Assembly (NCBI GenBank): GCA_963608705.1
Contig: CAVDHB010000023.1
Location: 86,179 to 150,178, forward strand
Origin: CAVDHB01 sp963608705
GTDB taxonomy: Bacteria; Bacteroidota; Bacteroidia; Bacteroidales; Bacteroidaceae
Reading direction: 5' to 3'
DNA length: 64,000 nt
In this document: piece by piece, positions 42,442-52,385 of the stretch
Numbering within the stretch: position 1 is the first letter of the stretch
How the letters are laid out: every line of letters starts with the position of its first letter
Translations under genes and position numbers: made by a program
Notes under the pieces: model-generated
Databases searched by the model: none
What the model was told of the DNA's origin: nothing
The model's input: the letters and a program-made list of their open reading frames with translations, nothing else

Positions 42442-44496
42442 TTACTTCGTCTTCAAGTCTGGATAGCTGACACGGGTGTGGTAGATGACACGCAGTTTCT
42501 CCTTGAACACCTCCTTCGCAATGGCGATGTCCTTGAACGTAATGGGACATTCCTTGAAGAAGCCACGGTCTACTTGACTGTTCACTATCTTCTCCACAAG
42601 GTTGTTAATGCTTTCCTCCGTATATTCCGGCAGACTGCGGGAAGCAGCCTCCACACTATCTGCCATCATCAGAATGGCCTGCTCAAGCGTGAATGGATTC
42701 GGTCCCGGATACATGAACTTCTTCTTGTCCACTTCCTCACCCGGATGCTCGTTGCAGTAGGACACATAGAAATACATGGTCAATCCCTTTCCGTGGTGAG
42801 TGGAAATAAAATCCCTGATGACCTGCGGCAGATGATACTTCTCCGCCAATTCCAAGCCGTAGGTCACGTGTTCAATCACCACCTTCGCACTTTGTATATA
42901 GGTCAAATTCTTGTGCGGATTCACCCCTGTCTGGTTCTCCGTGAAGAACACCGGGTTTTTCATTTTTCCAATATCGTGATACAACGCTCCTGTACGCACC
43001 AACTGACTCTTTCCGCCAATACGGTTGGCCACTTCCGCCGCAAGATTCGCCACCTGCATGGAATGCTGGAACGTCCCCGGAGCCACCTCGGAAAGTTTCT
43101 TCAACAGAGGCGTGTTGATGTTCGACAGCTCTACCAATGTCACATTGGAGGTGAAACCGAACACTTTCTCCACTAAAAACAGCAACGGATAGGTAAACAT
43201 CAAGAAGATACCATTCACAATGAAATAAATGTACATTGTGCGGTCGAGTTTCATAAGATCGCCCTCATGTATCAACTCGTAGGCGAAATAAGTCACCATG
43301 TACCCCATCATCACGATGGCCGCCGTGCGCACAAGCTGTGAGCGTTGCGACAAGTCTTTCAAGCTGTAGATGGCGAGCATTCCGGCTATCAGCTGCACCA
43401 CAATGAAATCATAAGGCGACTTCAGCATCTCCGAGCAAATCATCACAATGACAATATTCGCCATCTGCGCCGTGCGGCTATCCATGAATACACGAATGAT
43501 AATAGGCGCCGCCATGATGGGCAGCAGGTAGACATTGAAGAAGTTGTGCCGCATCATCAACGCACACAGCAGGGGGAAGAAGACTATCAGCACCGACATC
43601 AGCAGCAAGGCACGGGGATTACCCAGGTAATCCTTCCGGAAAAGAAGAAGATAGACGATGAACACCCCCAAGAAGATAGCCACATACAACACTTGCCCCA
43701 CCAAAATCAACTGCGACTGGGTAGAAGTGACATTCCGGCGTTCGGTCTCTTTCTTCAAAGACTGGAGAATATTATAGGTATGCTTATCCACAATTTCTCC
43801 ACGGTCTATGATTTTCTGCCCCCGCAACACTACCCCATTGGCCATTGACACACTGGACAACAAGTCGTTCTTGGAATCCCTGGACTTTGTTTCGTCATAT
43901 ACCAAATTCGGTGTGATATAATTGTTCAAGTCACATTGCTGAAGCAACTCACGAGGAATGCCTGCCGAATCACCCTTGTTGATAATATACTCATAAGCGG
44001 CCCGTTCCGAAAGCACATTACGCAGTTCCACCGGCACCGCCTGTTTCTTTTTAAATATCAATATCGACTTCACACTGTCCTGCACCAGCTTGTTATATTG
44101 TGCAGAGCTGACAATTCCCTGCGCATAAGCCGATGCCACCAAGGTTTCCACCACATTCTTCATGGAAGGTGTAAGTACGCCAGAAGACTGCAAGGAATTC
44201 ATCAATTCCCCTACATCCCGTTTGCCGATTTCCTCGTCAATCTGGAAATAAGGCTTGTAAGTCATCATCATGCTGTCCCTCTCCTGCTGAATCACAGGGT
44301 CTTCTTTATAGATGGGAAAGTCAAACTTGGCTATCAACTGGCCGTATCGCCAAGGCGTATTCAAATCATACTGATAGTTAAACTTGCTCTCACGGGGCAA
44401 CACATACACTATCAAAGCTATCATCAAGACAAAAGCGGAACCCAAGTACAACAAGTCCCTTTTTGTGATAGTTCTGTTCAATCGTTCTCGATTCAT
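42442..44496 (-). CDS. 7TM receptor with intracellular HD phosphohydrolase (PgpH/YqfF-like)
   Basis: About 684 residues. One N-terminal membrane segment (LLYLGSAFVLMIALIVYVLP) is followed by an extracellular 7TM-HED-type domain (about 40-260), seven membrane segments (about 270-470) and a cytoplasmic HD domain (TGALYHDIGKM with the HD pair; FISTHHGKGL). This is the layout of PgpH, a c-di-AMP phosphodiesterase in Firmicutes; the same activity in Bacteroidetes is inferred. I use ATG 44496, but ATG 44502 and an upstream extension to 44538 are possible. It is convergent with the GH13 gene. Confidence 0.9.
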   Translation of the reverse strand: MNRERLNRTITKRDLLYLGSAFVLMIALIVYVLPRESKFNYQYDLNTPWRYGQLIAKFDFPIYKEDPVIQQERDSMMMTYKPYFQIDEEIGKRDVGELMNSLQSSGVLTPSMKNVVETLVASAYAQGIVSSAQYNKLVQDSVKSILIFKKKQAVPVELRNVLSERAAYEYIINKGDSAGIPRELLQQCDLNNYITPNLVYDETKSRDSKNDLLSSVSMANGVVLRGQKIIDRGEIVDKHTYNILQSLKKETERRNVTSTQSQLILVGQVLYVAIFLGVFIVYLLLFRKDYLGNPRALLLMSVLIVFFPLLCALMMRHNFFNVYLLPIMAAPIIIRVFMDSRTAQMANIVIVMICSEMLKSPYDFIVVQLIAGMLAIYSLKDLSQRSQLVRTAAIVMMGYMVTYFAYELIHEGDLMKLDRTMYIYFIVNGIFLMFTYPLLFLVEKVFGFTSNVTLVELSNINTPLLKKLSEVAPGTFQHSMQVANLAAEVANRIGGKSQLVRTGALYHDIGKMKNPVFFTENQTGVNPHKNLTYIQSAKVVIEHVTYGLELAEKYHLPQVIRDFISTHHGKGLTMYFYVSYCNEHPGEEVDKKKFMYPGPNPFTLEQAILMMADSVEAASRSLPEYTEESINNLVEKIVNSQVDRGFFKECPITFKDIAIAKEVFKEKLRVIYHTRVSYPDLKTK

Positions 44497-44527
44497 TGTC
44501 ATCTTTGTTCTATTGCATTCCGAGTGG

Positions 44528-44535
44528 CGAAAGTA
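44528..44535 (-). promoter_or_regulatory. Promoter -7-like box for the 7TM-HD gene
   Basis: TACTTTCG on the minus strand, one base off TANNTTTG, about 32 bp before the ATG; mirrored by an identical box for gltX at 44578-44585. Confidence 0.45.
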
Positions 44536-44577
44536 CAAAAAAAACTTTCAACCTCAAACTATCTGAAAAAAAAAGCG

Positions 44578-44585
44578 TACTTTCG
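44578..44585 (+). promoter_or_regulatory. Promoter -7-like box for gltX
   Basis: TACTTTCG, one base off TANNTTTG, about 41 bp before the gltX ATG. Confidence 0.45.
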
Positions 44586-44626
44586 CGTATCTGAAAAGTA
44601 AGTTTATAATTCAACAAAAGAGAAAT

Positions 44627-46150
44627 ATGGCTGAAAGAGAAGTTCGTGTCCGTTTCGCACCAAGCCCAACGGGTCCCTTACATATCGGCGGTGTACGCAC
44701 TGCCTTGTACAACTATTTGTTCGCACGCCAGCACCATGGCAAACTCATTTTCCGAATCGAGGACACAGACTCCCGCCGTTTTGTACCGGGAGCGGAAGAT
44801 TATATCCTTGAGTCATTCAAATGGCTCGGCATCCACTTCGATGAAGGAGTGAGCTTCGGAGGAGAACTCGGTCCTTACCGCCAGTCTGAACGCCGGGACA
44901 TTTACAAGAAATATGTAAAAGTCTTATTGGACGCAGGCAAAGCGTACATCGCTTTCGACACACCGCAGGAGCTGGAGGCGAAACGCCAGGAAATAAAGAA
45001 TTTCCAATACGACGCTTCCACCCGTATGTCCATGCGCAACTCTCTTACATTGTCAAAAGAAGAGGTACAAGCGTTGATAGACAAGGGCGAGCAATATGTA
45101 GTGCGTTTTCTGGTGGAGCCAGGACAGGAAATCCATGTACACGACTTGATTAGAGGCGATGTGAAAATCAACTCTTCCATTCTCGATGACAAAGTGCTGT
45201 ACAAGTCCGCTGACGAACTTCCCACTTATCACTTGGCCAACATTGTGGACGACCACCTGATGCAAATCACCCACGTAATCCGTGGTGAGGAATGGTTGCC
45301 CTCCGCTCCATTGCACGTATTGCTTTACAAAGCTTTCGGATGGGAAGACACCATGCCTCAGTTCGCCCATCTATCCTTGTTGCTCAAACCTGTAGGCGCA
45401 GGAAAGCTGAGCAAACGCGACGGTGACAAACTGGGCTTCCCCGTATTCCCTCTTGAATGGCACGATCCCAAGACTGGAGAAGTGTCTTCCGGCTATCGGG
45501 AGGAAGGCTATTTGCCCGAAGCGGTTATCAACTTCCTGGCATTGCAAGGATGGAATCCTGGCGATGACGAGGAAATCATGACCGAGGAAGAGATGATTCA
45601 GAAATTCGACTTCGGTAAATGTACCAAGTCGGGTGCACGATTCGATTACAAAAAAGCGAAATGGTTCAACCATGAGTATATTCTGCGCAAGAGTGACGAG
45701 GGCATTACAGAGCTGTTCAAGCCCGTGCTGGAGAAACACGGAATTGACCTCACGAAATACAGCGACACTTTCCTCACCACCGCCGTTTCTTTGGTAAAAG
45801 ACCGTGTGGACTTCGTGGACGAGTTGTGGGACAAATGCCATTTCTTCTTTGAAGCCCCCACCACTTACGCAGAGAAAGACGTGAAGAAACGCTGGAAAGA
45901 AGACACCCCTCGCATCATGACAGAATTAGTGGAGGTGTTGAGAGGCATCGAAGATTTCTCTTCCAAACCTTCCGAGGACATCGTAATCAACTGGATCACA
46001 GAGAAGGGGTATCATCTGGGCAACGTGATGAACGCTTTCCGCCTTGCCGTGGTAGGCGAATGCAAGGGTCCCCACATGTTCGACATCACCGCCTTATTGG
46101 GCAAAGAAGAAACTATCGCACGTATTGAGCGAGCTGTAAAAGCCTTATGA
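44627..46150 (+). CDS. gltX: Glutamyl-tRNA synthetase
   Basis: 507 residues. Class I synthetase with RFAPSPTGPLHIGGVRTALY (HIGH motif) and the KMSKS-type KLSKRDG, and a C-terminal helical anticodon-binding domain with FRLAVVGECKGPHMFDI. Length is normal for the Bacteroidetes form. The stop overlaps the following acyltransferase ATG (ATGA), so translation is probably coupled. Confidence 0.97.
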   Translation: MAEREVRVRFAPSPTGPLHIGGVRTALYNYLFARQHHGKLIFRIEDTDSRRFVPGAEDYILESFKWLGIHFDEGVSFGGELGPYRQSERRDIYKKYVKVLLDAGKAYIAFDTPQELEAKRQEIKNFQYDASTRMSMRNSLTLSKEEVQALIDKGEQYVVRFLVEPGQEIHVHDLIRGDVKINSSILDDKVLYKSADELPTYHLANIVDDHLMQITHVIRGEEWLPSAPLHVLLYKAFGWEDTMPQFAHLSLLLKPVGAGKLSKRDGDKLGFPVFPLEWHDPKTGEVSSGYREEGYLPEAVINFLALQGWNPGDDEEIMTEEEMIQKFDFGKCTKSGARFDYKKAKWFNHEYILRKSDEGITELFKPVLEKHGIDLTKYSDTFLTTAVSLVKDRVDFVDELWDKCHFFFEAPTTYAEKDVKKRWKEDTPRIMTELVEVLRGIEDFSSKPSEDIVINWITEKGYHLGNVMNAFRLAVVGECKGPHMFDITALLGKEETIARIERAVKAL

Positions 46151-47022
46151 CCTATCAGCTGCTCTCTTTCACGCTAAGGACACTGTCCCGCATTCCGTTC
46201 TGGATGCTGTACCTGCTATCGGACGTACTATATGGAGTTATGTACCATATAGTACGTTACCGAAGAAAGGTGGCACACCGAAACTTGACAGAATGCTTTC
46301 CTGAAAAGAGTTCCGCTGAAATCAAGACGATAGAGAAAAAGTTTTACCACTTCCTTTCCGATACCATTCTGGAGAGTTGCAAGATGGCCACCATTTCCAA
46401 AGAGGAAATAAAACGGCGGATGAAGTTCACGAATGTGGAAGAGGTGAACACTGTACTGCGAAGTGGGAAATCAATATCCCTATTTATGGGACATTACGGT
46501 AACTGGGAATGGGTTTCCTCCATGCCACTCTGGCTGGAGAAAGGAATCGTCGCCGCACAGATTTACCACAAGCTAAGTAATGAGGCGATGGAACGAATCA
46601 TTACCCACAACAGAGAACGCATGGGTGCCGTAGGAGTGGAAATGCGCAAAACAGCACGTTATGTAAACGAGTTGGCACTGGAGCATAAGGTCAGTATTAT
46701 CGGATATATTGCGGACCAGTCTCCCAGAATACATGAAGTGCGTTACTTCCTGCCTTTTCTCCACCACGATACCCCAGTACTTGTCGGCACAGAGAAGATT
46801 ACGAAACATTACAACCATGAAGCCTGGTTCTTAGAAGTGAACAGAAGCAGACGAGGCTATTATGAGGCTACTTTTAGACTGATGCATCATGCCCCCAAAT
46901 CGCTACCAGACTTTGAATTGACGGATATCTACTACCGTTTTCTTGAACAGATTATCAAAAAACATCCCGAACTGTACCTGTGGACACACAACCGCTTCAG
47001 ACATGCTCGAGGGAGGAACTAA
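46147..47022 (+). CDS. LpxL/HtrB-type lipid A / lysophospholipid acyltransferase
   Basis: 291 residues. An N-terminal membrane segment (IPFWMLYLLSDVLYGVMYHIV) is followed by the conserved FMGHYGNWEW (the HX4E acyltransferase motif), YIADQSPR and GTEKITKHYN, ending with PELYLWTHNRFRHAR. It transfers a late acyl chain to lipid A at the inner membrane. It overlaps gltX by 4 bp and precedes a run of surface-glycan genes, fitting an LPS role. Confidence 0.93.
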   Translation: MTYQLLSFTLRTLSRIPFWMLYLLSDVLYGVMYHIVRYRRKVAHRNLTECFPEKSSAEIKTIEKKFYHFLSDTILESCKMATISKEEIKRRMKFTNVEEVNTVLRSGKSISLFMGHYGNWEWVSSMPLWLEKGIVAAQIYHKLSNEAMERIITHNRERMGAVGVEMRKTARYVNELALEHKVSIIGYIADQSPRIHEVRYFLPFLHHDTPVLVGTEKITKHYNHEAWFLEVNRSRRGYYEATFRLMHHAPKSLPDFELTDIYYRFLEQIIKKHPELYLWTHNRFRHARGRN

Positions 47023-47035
47023 TAAACACACCAAA

Positions 47036-48028
47036 ATGGAGATAGACTTCGTAATCACATGGGTGAACATGAACGATGCTGAATGGAAAGCGGAGTTCTC
47101 GAAATACGCCCATAAAACAGTGAATGAGAAAAACAGTGTGTCGGAAGCCCGCTTCCGGGATTACGGGTTTCTGAAATACTGGTTTCGTGGCGTGGAAAAG
47201 TTCGCTCCGTGGGTGCGACAAATCCATTTTATCTCCAATGGCCAAAAGCCGGAATGGCTCAATGCAGATAATCCCAAACTTCACCTGGTGAAACACAAGG
47301 ATTATATCCCCCTTGAGTTTTTACCCACTTTCAACTCTGTAGTCATTGAACGCTATCTGCACAGGATTCAGGGGTTGGCGGAGCATTTTGTCTACTTCAA
47401 CGATGACTTTTATCTTATAAACCACCTCAGTACAGAACGTTTTTTCCAAAACGGACTGCCCTGTGACATTGCCACGTTTCTTTATAATCCTTCTTGGTCG
47501 CAATGGTATCGTCGAATTAAAAACAACCTACGCATCATCAACCGCTATTTCGACAAGAAGGAAGTGATGAAACGTGATCATGACAAATGGTTCGACAAAA
47601 GCTACGGCTCCAAGGCTATTTGGAATTACTTGCTGAAACCTTACGATAAGTTCATTACCTTACGCACCCCACACAATGCCCAGCCCTATTTGAAGACCAC
47701 TTTCGAAGAAGTTTGGAGCAAAGCAGAAGATGAACTGACAGCAACTTCCGCCAATCGCTTTCGTGCCTCAAGCGACTACACGCCGGAATTGTTCAGAATG
47801 TGGCAAATCTGCAAGGGAAATTTCGAACCCTACAACACCTACCAAGACACCAAAATGTTTCCGCTCATGATTAAATCTCGACAAGCGATAAAAGCCATCC
47901 GTGAGCAGTCCTATTCATTAGTATGTCTGAATGACAACGTACATATCCGGCATTACACACAGGTAATGGAAGAAATCAGGAACGCTTTCCAGCTAATCTT
48001 ACCAGAAAAATCAAGCTTCGAGCTTTAA
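47036..48028 (+). CDS. Stealth family sugar-phosphate transferase
   Basis: 330 residues with the four Stealth regions: CR1 IDFVITWVNMNDAEW at the start, CR2 RFRDYGFLKYWFRGVEKFAP with HFISNGQKPEW, CR3 around YFNDDFYLINHLSTERFF, and a CR4-like end. Stealth proteins transfer hexose-1-phosphate units in capsular or LPS polymers. The ATG at 47036 is preferred over an in-frame one at 46943 that would lie inside the acyltransferase; the gap is 13 bp. Exact substrate unknown. Confidence 0.88.
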   Translation: MEIDFVITWVNMNDAEWKAEFSKYAHKTVNEKNSVSEARFRDYGFLKYWFRGVEKFAPWVRQIHFISNGQKPEWLNADNPKLHLVKHKDYIPLEFLPTFNSVVIERYLHRIQGLAEHFVYFNDDFYLINHLSTERFFQNGLPCDIATFLYNPSWSQWYRRIKNNLRIINRYFDKKEVMKRDHDKWFDKSYGSKAIWNYLLKPYDKFITLRTPHNAQPYLKTTFEEVWSKAEDELTATSANRFRASSDYTPELFRMWQICKGNFEPYNTYQDTKMFPLMIKSRQAIKAIREQSYSLVCLNDNVHIRHYTQVMEEIRNAFQLILPEKSSFEL

Positions 48029-48049
48029 CTCTCATAACACATATCTTAT

Positions 48050-48925
48050 ATGAACAAGGCATTAGCGGAAATCATTGCGGGAGTAATACCTTTTAGAATG
48101 GCACGCAACAGATGGCGTGGCCTCTTGCGCTTTGGAGTCTTCAAAGCGTTGAAACTGAAGTATCAGTTGAAACATGACCACACCCGACCTACATACTATT
48201 TAGCGGTATGCGCCATAGCGAAAAACGAAGGACCATACTTCAAGGAATGGATTGAATGGCATCATAAACAAGGAGTGGAGAAGTTTTACATTTACGATAA
48301 TGAAAGTACAGACTGCACCCAGGATGTACTTAAACCTTATATTGCATCAGGTCTGGTAGACTACACTTATTTCCCCGGACACAGACGACAACTGGCCGCT
48401 TACGATGACTGCTTCGACCGGCATCGCCTTGAAACACGCTGGCTGGCCGTGATAGACCTGGATGAATTCATCGTACCCATTAAAGACCGCAATATTCCTG
48501 ATTTCCTACACCGTATGGAGAAATTCTCGGTGGTAGAAATCAATTGGTTAGTGTATGGTAGCGGTGGTGCGAGAACCAAAGAGCCTGGAGGAGTCATGGA
48601 AAGATTCCATTGCCATTCCCTACCAGAGAACCATCTGAATACCCATGTAAAAAGCATTGTCGATCCACGGCGTGTCTGCACAATGATTGGATGTCATGAA
48701 GCAGCTCGGTTATGCGGAAAAGCAGCCGATTCTCATGGTGAACAAATAAAAGATGGTTTCGGACATCGGAAGCCTCAACAAGATATCATCCGAATTAACC
48801 ACTATGCAGTAAAGTCTTACGAGGAGTTCAAGGAAAAACAAAACCGTGGAAGGGCAAGTGGAAGGGCTAAAGAGGTGAAATCTGAGTATTTTGACCAATA
48901 CGATTTAAATAATATCAAAGAATAA
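48050..48925 (+). CDS. Glycosyltransferase family 92 protein
   Basis: 291 residues. The GT92 (DUF23-like) pattern is clear: LAVCAIAKNEGPYFKEWIEW near residue 45, HHKQGVEKFYIYDNESTD, then WLAVIDLDEFIVP with the metal-binding DLDEF, and the basic C-terminal YGSGGARTKEPG region. It probably adds galactose or a related sugar to surface glycan. It lies 21 bp downstream of the Stealth gene. Confidence 0.87.
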   Translation: MNKALAEIIAGVIPFRMARNRWRGLLRFGVFKALKLKYQLKHDHTRPTYYLAVCAIAKNEGPYFKEWIEWHHKQGVEKFYIYDNESTDCTQDVLKPYIASGLVDYTYFPGHRRQLAAYDDCFDRHRLETRWLAVIDLDEFIVPIKDRNIPDFLHRMEKFSVVEINWLVYGSGGARTKEPGGVMERFHCHSLPENHLNTHVKSIVDPRRVCTMIGCHEAARLCGKAADSHGEQIKDGFGHRKPQQDIIRINHYAVKSYEEFKEKQNRGRASGRAKEVKSEYFDQYDLNNIKE

Positions 48926-48935
48926 AAGACACTCC

Positions 48936-49946
48936 ATGACTACAGATTCCGAGCGTAAATACAGACGACTTGAATTGAGACATTGCTTGAAAGAAATCCT
49001 ACTGTCCATCAGAATAGCATTTCAATCCAAAGAACTTAGTAACCCCCAGACAGAAAAGCCTCTTTTTGTATTCATGGTTGACGGGAAAACCATCCACGGT
49101 GGTATGTGCGACCGATTCAAGGGAATCATCACCTTGTATGCTTATTGCAAATACCTTCACATCCCTTTCAGAATCAGATATACGTACCCTTTTCAACTGG
49201 AAGACTACCTGTCCCCAGCCTCTTATGACTGGTCACTTCGTCCGCATGAATATACAGACAACCCACTCTATTGCAGAATCTTGTATATGCGGAAAGAATA
49301 TCTTGCACGGAGACTATTAAAATTGCATTCTATTAAAAAACAAATTCATTTCTACAGCAACCGTGACTGTCTTACGCAGATAAACAAGGCTTTTACAGGA
49401 GAAAATAATGGATTTGATTGGGGGACTCTTTTCAGAGAATTATTCAAGCCCACACCTATCCTACGCCAACACATCAATCTCATAAAGAAAGAGCTAGGAG
49501 GGGTAAATATAGAATATTATGCGGCAGTATTTCGATTCCAGAACCTGCTTGGAGACTTTCAAGAATATCATTATCAACCTCTCGACAATTCACAAAAGGC
49601 GGAAAATCTTATTAAACAATGCCTTAATGCACTGAGAGAATTGAAATCCTCACACGAGGACACGCCTTGGCTCGTCACTTCAGACAGCAGGACATTTCTT
49701 GAAAGAGTAACAGCCCTGGAAGGTGTGCACATCATACCGGGATCGCTCATACATATAGACGGCGCAAAGAATGACACTCACAATGCATCTTTCGAAATGT
49801 ATCTCAAGTCTTTCGTGGACTTCTATATGCTCACAGAGGCAAAGAAAATCTACCGAATAGGCACTTCGTATATGTATCCAAGTGAATTTCCCGTCTATGC
49901 GGCGAAAGTTCATAATATTCCGTTTGAAAGCATCACAATTAAATGA
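48936..49946 (+). CDS. Putative fucosyltransferase-like (GT-B) protein of unknown function
   Basis: 336 residues. Not firmly recognised. The segment HGGMCDRFKGIITLYAYCKY resembles the GGL(G/C)DRLKG motif of alpha-1,6-fucosyltransferases (NodZ/FUT8-like), and WLVTSDSRTFLERVTAL could be the second-half donor site (the ASDD-like strand). There is no membrane segment. It lies 10 bp after GT92 and ends the plus-strand glycan run. A fucosyl- or related glycosyltransferase role is an inference. Confidence 0.65.
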   Translation: MTTDSERKYRRLELRHCLKEILLSIRIAFQSKELSNPQTEKPLFVFMVDGKTIHGGMCDRFKGIITLYAYCKYLHIPFRIRYTYPFQLEDYLSPASYDWSLRPHEYTDNPLYCRILYMRKEYLARRLLKLHSIKKQIHFYSNRDCLTQINKAFTGENNGFDWGTLFRELFKPTPILRQHINLIKKELGGVNIEYYAAVFRFQNLLGDFQEYHYQPLDNSQKAENLIKQCLNALRELKSSHEDTPWLVTSDSRTFLERVTALEGVHIIPGSLIHIDGAKNDTHNASFEMYLKSFVDFYMLTEAKKIYRIGTSYMYPSEFPVYAAKVHNIPFESITIK

Positions 49947-50078
49947 TTTTCCGCACTCTTAGATCGAAATAAATCCCCCAAATAGACATCTATTCCTGTT
50001 TTGCTATAAATGTAGGCATAGTCAAATACGGCCTAAAGTATAATTCTAAACAGAAAAAGCGATTTACTGGTTCGTTTA

Positions 50079-50110
50079 TTTGCCCAAGCTGAAATATTTA
50101 CGTATCTTTG
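50079..50110 (+). promoter_or_regulatory. Promoter for the GT2 gene at 50206
   Basis: TTTG (50079-50082), 20 bp, then TATCTTTG (50103-50110): a complete consensus match. It gives a leader of about 90 nt and separates this gene from the upstream glycan run. Confidence 0.7.
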
Positions 50111-50205
50111 AAGCAAAAATAAAATTGACAAACTGGATTCTGAAATAGACGCACGCAGCAATGTGTCCGCAATCATCAATAACCACCTATAAACAAACAT
50201 ACGAT

Positions 50206-51153
50206 ATGGAAGTAAAGAATAAAATAGGTTGCATAGTGGTTACATATAACCGCCTGTCCTTATTAAAAGAATGTATCAAAGGAATAGAAAACCAGACAAC
50301 ACTACCCTACAAGGTCTATATTATAGATAATAAATCCACTGATGGAACGGATGATTTTTTAGATAGCACCTACAGTCACAATACATTATTTCACATCCAG
50401 CATCTTCAAGAAAACATAGGAGGAGCTGGTGGTTTTAAATGCGGTATGGAGTTGGCTTTGAAAGATGGATGTGACTGGTTATGGATGATGGATGATGACA
50501 CCATACCATCTCCAAACGCACTAGCCCACTTACAAAGAGCCACTACGCTAACTGACAAAATTGGTTTTTGTTGTAGTAAGGTTATTTGGACAGATGGGAC
50601 TATACATTGGATGAACAGACCTGATATTACAATCAAACGACATTCAAGGTATCCTCCTTTCTTCAATGATTTTTCCACTGAGGATTGTCCCGCCTTCAGA
50701 ACTTCTTTTGCATCATTTGTGTCAGTATTGGTCAATTCGGAAGCAGTTCGTAAGGTTGGCTATCCCTATAAAGAATTTTTCATCTGGGCCGATGACTTTG
50801 AGTTCACTGAACGCATGGTGAAAAACGGATTCCTTGGATTGTATGTAGATAATTCCATAGTCATTCATAAGACAAAGGAAAATTATGCTCCGGACTTGAA
50901 AACCGCACCAGTAAACACAGCATGGAAATTCTATTACCAGATAAGAAATACGTTATTCTATAAAAGAATGAACAAAGGAAAGAAGGGGCTTGTCTTTTTG
51001 TTCTCTTCATTGAATTACTACCGAAGATGTGTAAGGAAGCTACGTAAAAGGCCAAAAGCTGAAAGAGATGTATTTCGTAAGTATCTTTGGAAAGGATGTA
51101 TGGATGGACTTAAATTCAATCCCTCCATTGAATATCCCCCAAAACAAAATTAA
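50206..51153 (+). CDS. GT2 family glycosyltransferase (GlfT/rhamnosyl-galactosyl type)
   Basis: 315 residues. VVTYNRLSLLKECIKGIENQT, IIDNKSTDGT, ENIGGAGGFKCGMELAL and WLWMMDDDTIPSPNAL with the DDD metal site; this set is typical of the galactofuranosyl/rhamnosyl GT2 subclass. The C-terminus is basic and may contact membrane. The in-frame codon at 50161 adds 15 non-conserved residues, so 50206 is used. Confidence 0.9.
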   Translation: MEVKNKIGCIVVTYNRLSLLKECIKGIENQTTLPYKVYIIDNKSTDGTDDFLDSTYSHNTLFHIQHLQENIGGAGGFKCGMELALKDGCDWLWMMDDDTIPSPNALAHLQRATTLTDKIGFCCSKVIWTDGTIHWMNRPDITIKRHSRYPPFFNDFSTEDCPAFRTSFASFVSVLVNSEAVRKVGYPYKEFFIWADDFEFTERMVKNGFLGLYVDNSIVIHKTKENYAPDLKTAPVNTAWKFYYQIRNTLFYKRMNKGKKGLVFLFSSLNYYRRCVRKLRKRPKAERDVFRKYLWKGCMDGLKFNPSIEYPPKQN

Positions 51154-51180
51154 AGGGGATGTCTAAACTAAAATGACTCT

Positions 51181-51243
51181 GACATGATGCAGATTTTCTT
51201 TATACGGTTTTAACAAACAAGTAAAGAAAATCTGTATCATGTC
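51181..51243. repeat. 22-bp inverted repeat with a 19-bp loop
   Basis: GACATGATGCAGATTTTCTTTA-like arm at 51181-51202 (22 bp) and its inverse at 51222-51243 match at 21 of 22 positions. It lies between two convergent glycosyltransferase genes. No T run follows, so it is not a standard terminator; a transposon-derived palindrome is possible. Confidence 0.55.
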
Positions 51244-51312
51244 AACTAATTAACCAGGACTGCGCAAACTATCCAATGAATGTTATCAAGATAATAATGG
51301 AAGACCTGTCAA

Positions 51313-52359
51313 CTATACATCCACTATTTCTATTGTCTTTGTTTTAGGAGTATGTCTGGAGGACGTATGGAATAGACCTTTGAGTCGAAACCTTTTGAAA
51401 AATTTCTTTATGGAACTTGGTTTCTTTACTTTAGGTGCATTTTTATAGGGAGAAGGTTCTGCCATCAACTCTACTTCTCGATTACGTATATCAGCCATCA
51501 CTGATTGAACATAGCTGTCAATCTGTGACAACTGACTGTCCCCTGCCCACAAATCATGTAGATACGTTCCATACTTATCCAGTATCGAAATTCTGTCCAA
51601 TTCCTCACGTTGGGTGTAAAAAGCAAAATGAGAGAAAATGACATCACCATTCCAACAATTCAACAAGCCGTGTACTGTCGGATAAATACAAGAAAGAAAT
51701 TCCTCGTCATCTTCAGGTATGTCTCCATTGAATTTCTTCATCTCTTCTCCAAACCACAAAATCGCATTGATAGAGAAGCGTATCATTCCCATCTCATGCT
51801 TTCCCAAATGGAGTTCAGACACCCTTTGCGGTCTCATATATCGTTCTATGAACCAATTGTGCAATTGGCAGGCAAAGTCTCCGCTTTTCCACAAAAATTC
51901 ATCCGCCGCATTTGAGCGACAATATTGACTTAGTTTAATCTTGTCAAAAACTTGAAGTAAATAGGTAGATATCGCATTGTTAATAACCAAAGGAGAGACG
52001 AGAAAATACGAAGGATTGTCTATACGGAAGTCTACCATTCGCTTAATGGCATCTGGCTCCATCCATACGATATCATCGTCCATTTTGAAATAGATAGTCC
52101 TGTCGTCAATACACTGTCTATAAAAAGCGTTTATGGACTGATTACCACAAACAATGCCATCTGGCTGCCAGACAAGGTTTATCACAGAATACTCTTGAGC
52201 AAGCCTTTTGAAAAACTCTATATCCGCACAGTTATGAGTATTTACCCATATATCATATCTGTCCACAATGTCTGACGATACAATAAACGGAACAAGATAC
52301 TGCATATAACGTCTGCGACCGGCTGCAGTATTCACCACTATCTGATAGTTTCTATACAT
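51313..52359 (-). CDS. Putative glycosyltransferase (GT-A-like)
   Basis: 348 residues. Not a standard GT2 start, but IVVNTAAGRRRYMQYLVPFIV and DIWVNTHNCADIEFF precede FKMDDDIVWMEPDAIKRMVDF, a DxD-type metal site. The basic C-terminal tail (KKPSSIKKFFKRFRLKGLF) may bind membrane. It is the last of four co-directional glycosyltransferases after the CCA-adding enzyme gene. Family unknown. Confidence 0.75.
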   Translation of the reverse strand: MYRNYQIVVNTAAGRRRYMQYLVPFIVSSDIVDRYDIWVNTHNCADIEFFKRLAQEYSVINLVWQPDGIVCGNQSINAFYRQCIDDRTIYFKMDDDIVWMEPDAIKRMVDFRIDNPSYFLVSPLVINNAISTYLLQVFDKIKLSQYCRSNAADEFLWKSGDFACQLHNWFIERYMRPQRVSELHLGKHEMGMIRFSINAILWFGEEMKKFNGDIPEDDEEFLSCIYPTVHGLLNCWNGDVIFSHFAFYTQREELDRISILDKYGTYLHDLWAGDSQLSQIDSYVQSVMADIRNREVELMAEPSPYKNAPKVKKPSSIKKFFKRFRLKGLFHTSSRHTPKTKTIEIVDV

Positions 52360-52385
52360 AAGAAATTCAATTAAAAGAGAAGAAC

